Origin: Rhodospirillaceae bacterium
GTDB taxonomy: Bacteria; Pseudomonadota; Alphaproteobacteria; Rhodospirillales; Rhodospirillaceae
Direction of reading: 5' to 3'
Length of the DNA stretch: 5,863 bases
Assembly: GCA_002691085.1 (NCBI GenBank)
Contig: NZGX01000071.1
Location: 1-5,863, forward strand
Below the pieces are notes generated by a model. That model was not told the DNA's origin. It ran no database searches and worked only from the letters and a program-made list of their open reading frames with translations. The position numbers and the translations under genes were made by a program. Below, piece by piece: positions 4,955 through 5,863 of this stretch. How positions within the stretch are numbered: position 1 is the first letter of the stretch; each line of letters begins with the position of its first letter.

Positions 4955-5863
4955 ATGCTAGCTAATACAAATGTTCTACTCATTGTCACCGGTGGCATTG
5001 CTGCAGAAAAAGTACCAGAGTTAATTAATAAACTTACAAATCAGGACTGTAAGGTTAGATGTATTTTAACTCATTCTGGCAGTAAGTTTATTTCTGCTAA
5101 AGAACTTACAAAATTAACCGGAGCTCCTACTTACCAAGAAATGTTCTTCACCGATAAAAATGAAAAAATGGAGCATATATATTTAAGCAGGGAGGCAGAT
5201 TTAATTCTAGTTGCCCCCGCAACAGCCAATATAATTGCTAAAATAGCAAATGGTATAGCTGATGACCTTGCCAGCACAACTCTTTTAGCAAATGATAAAC
5301 CTATTTTCATTGCTCCATCAATGAATGTAATGATGTGGAAAAACCCCGCAACTCAAGTCAACTTGAAAAAAGTACTTAGTCAAGGAATTGTCTCTATTGG
5401 TCCTGAAAGTGGCTTACTAGCGTGCGGCGAAATAGGTGAAGGTCGAATGAGTGAACCAGAAATGATTGTCAATTATATTAAAGATAGTTTCCAACAACTT
5501 GGTGAAAGAAAGTCGTTATTTGGCCATAAAATAGTAGTAACTAGTGGCCCAACACAGGAGCCAATTGATCCCGTAAGGTACATAAGCAATAGATCCTCTG
5601 GCAAGCAGGGAAATTCAATTGCTGCTGCTTTATCTAAGTTTGGTGCTGAAGTTGTATTAATTAGTGGCCCAACACAAGAACCTTATCCAGAGGATGTTAA
5701 AATTATAAAGGTTGAAACAGCAGAAGAAATGCTTAAAGCAAGTATTTCTGAATTACCATCCAGTGTTTTTATTTCTGTTGCCGCTGTTTCTGACTGGAAA
5801 GTAGAAAAAATAGAGCAAAATAAAATTAAAAAAAATAAAACAAATAAAATCAATCTTAGCCTG
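4955..5863 (+). CDS. coaBC: bifunctional CoaBC (Dfp), 3' end cut by the window
   Basis: CoaBC carries out two steps of coenzyme A synthesis: CoaB joins cysteine to 4'-phosphopantothenate using CTP, and the flavoprotein CoaC decarboxylates the product to 4'-phosphopantetheine. The window holds 303 codons with no stop, so the C-terminal part of CoaB is missing (the family is about 400 residues). The CoaC domain shows VTGGIAAEK (11-19), the active-site H74, the PSMNVMMW motif (121-128, N124) and GPESGLLACGEIGEGRM with catalytic C157. The CoaB domain begins near 190 with KIVVTSGPTQEPIDPVRYISNRSSGK (N212), followed by AAVSDW (276-281) and the KIKK lysines (290-293). These match E. coli His75, Asn125, Cys158, Asn210 and Lys289. 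The ATG at 4955 has a GGAAAA stretch directly before it, a weak and close ribosome site, but the protein starts where homologues do. It probably has its own promoter as well as read-through from ubiB. Confidence 0.95.
   Translation, partial: MLANTNVLLIVTGGIAAEKVPELINKLTNQDCKVRCILTHSGSKFISAKELTKLTGAPTYQEMFFTDKNEKMEHIYLSREADLILVAPATANIIAKIANGIADDLASTTLLANDKPIFIAPSMNVMMWKNPATQVNLKKVLSQGIVSIGPESGLLACGEIGEGRMSEPEMIVNYIKDSFQQLGERKSLFGHKIVVTSGPTQEPIDPVRYISNRSSGKQGNSIAAALSKFGAEVVLISGPTQEPYPEDVKIIKVETAEEMLKASISELPSSVFISVAAVSDWKVEKIEQNKIKKNKTNKINLSL
5542..5682 (+). repeat. two near-identical 21-bp copies within coaBC
   Basis: TAGTGGCCCAACACA begins both 5542-5562 and 5662-5682. Over 21 bp the copies match at 19 positions and lie exactly 120 bp (40 codons) apart. 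Both encode SGPTQEP. The first is the conserved CoaB start motif, and the second sits where relatives have a related but different SGP segment. Confidence 0.8.

Overview
The window is an ordinary, AT-rich chromosomal housekeeping region, probably from a small-genome alphaproteobacterium. I infer the group from the gene order: a leftward set mutM / small exported protein / enoyl-CoA hydratase / rpsT, facing away from a rightward ubiE-ubiB-coaBC cluster. As I recall, this arrangement is typical of Alphaproteobacteria, where dnaA often follows rpsT. The low GC, short intergenic gaps and strong A/T codon preference would suit a streamlined marine or host-associated lineage. I cannot name a genus from the sequence alone.

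Layout. Positions 1-123 are a gene-free, about 12% GC tail behind rpsT with long A and T homopolymers. On the minus strand, reading right to left, lie mutM (2516-1686), a small predicted exported protein of unknown function (about 1698-1303) that overlaps the mutM stop, an enoyl-CoA hydratase (1267-491), and rpsT (390-124) behind a good sigma70-type promoter of its own. A divergent control region of about 106 bp separates mutM from ubiE. On the plus strand come ubiE (2623-3369), ubiB (3393-4826), a 128-bp gap with a candidate extended -10 promoter, and coaBC (4955 to the right edge, incomplete).

Function. UbiE (C-methylation) and UbiB (ATPase-like accessory protein) both serve ubiquinone synthesis and sit 23 bp apart, so they are almost certainly cotranscribed. 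CoaBC makes 4'-phosphopantetheine for coenzyme A. The enoyl-CoA hydratase uses CoA thioesters, MutM repairs oxidised guanine, and S20 is a small-subunit ribosomal protein. These are core functions placed side by side rather than one pathway.

I found no mobile element, CRISPR array, tRNA, rRNA, toxin-antitoxin pair or defence system, and nothing that looks like a new biological system. The points worth a second look are modest: an atypical zinc-finger cysteine pattern in MutM, the uncharacterised exported protein with no ATG/GTG start, a UbiB that lacks the usual C-terminal membrane segments, a duplicated SGPTQEP motif in CoaBC, and a few regulatory-looking hairpins.
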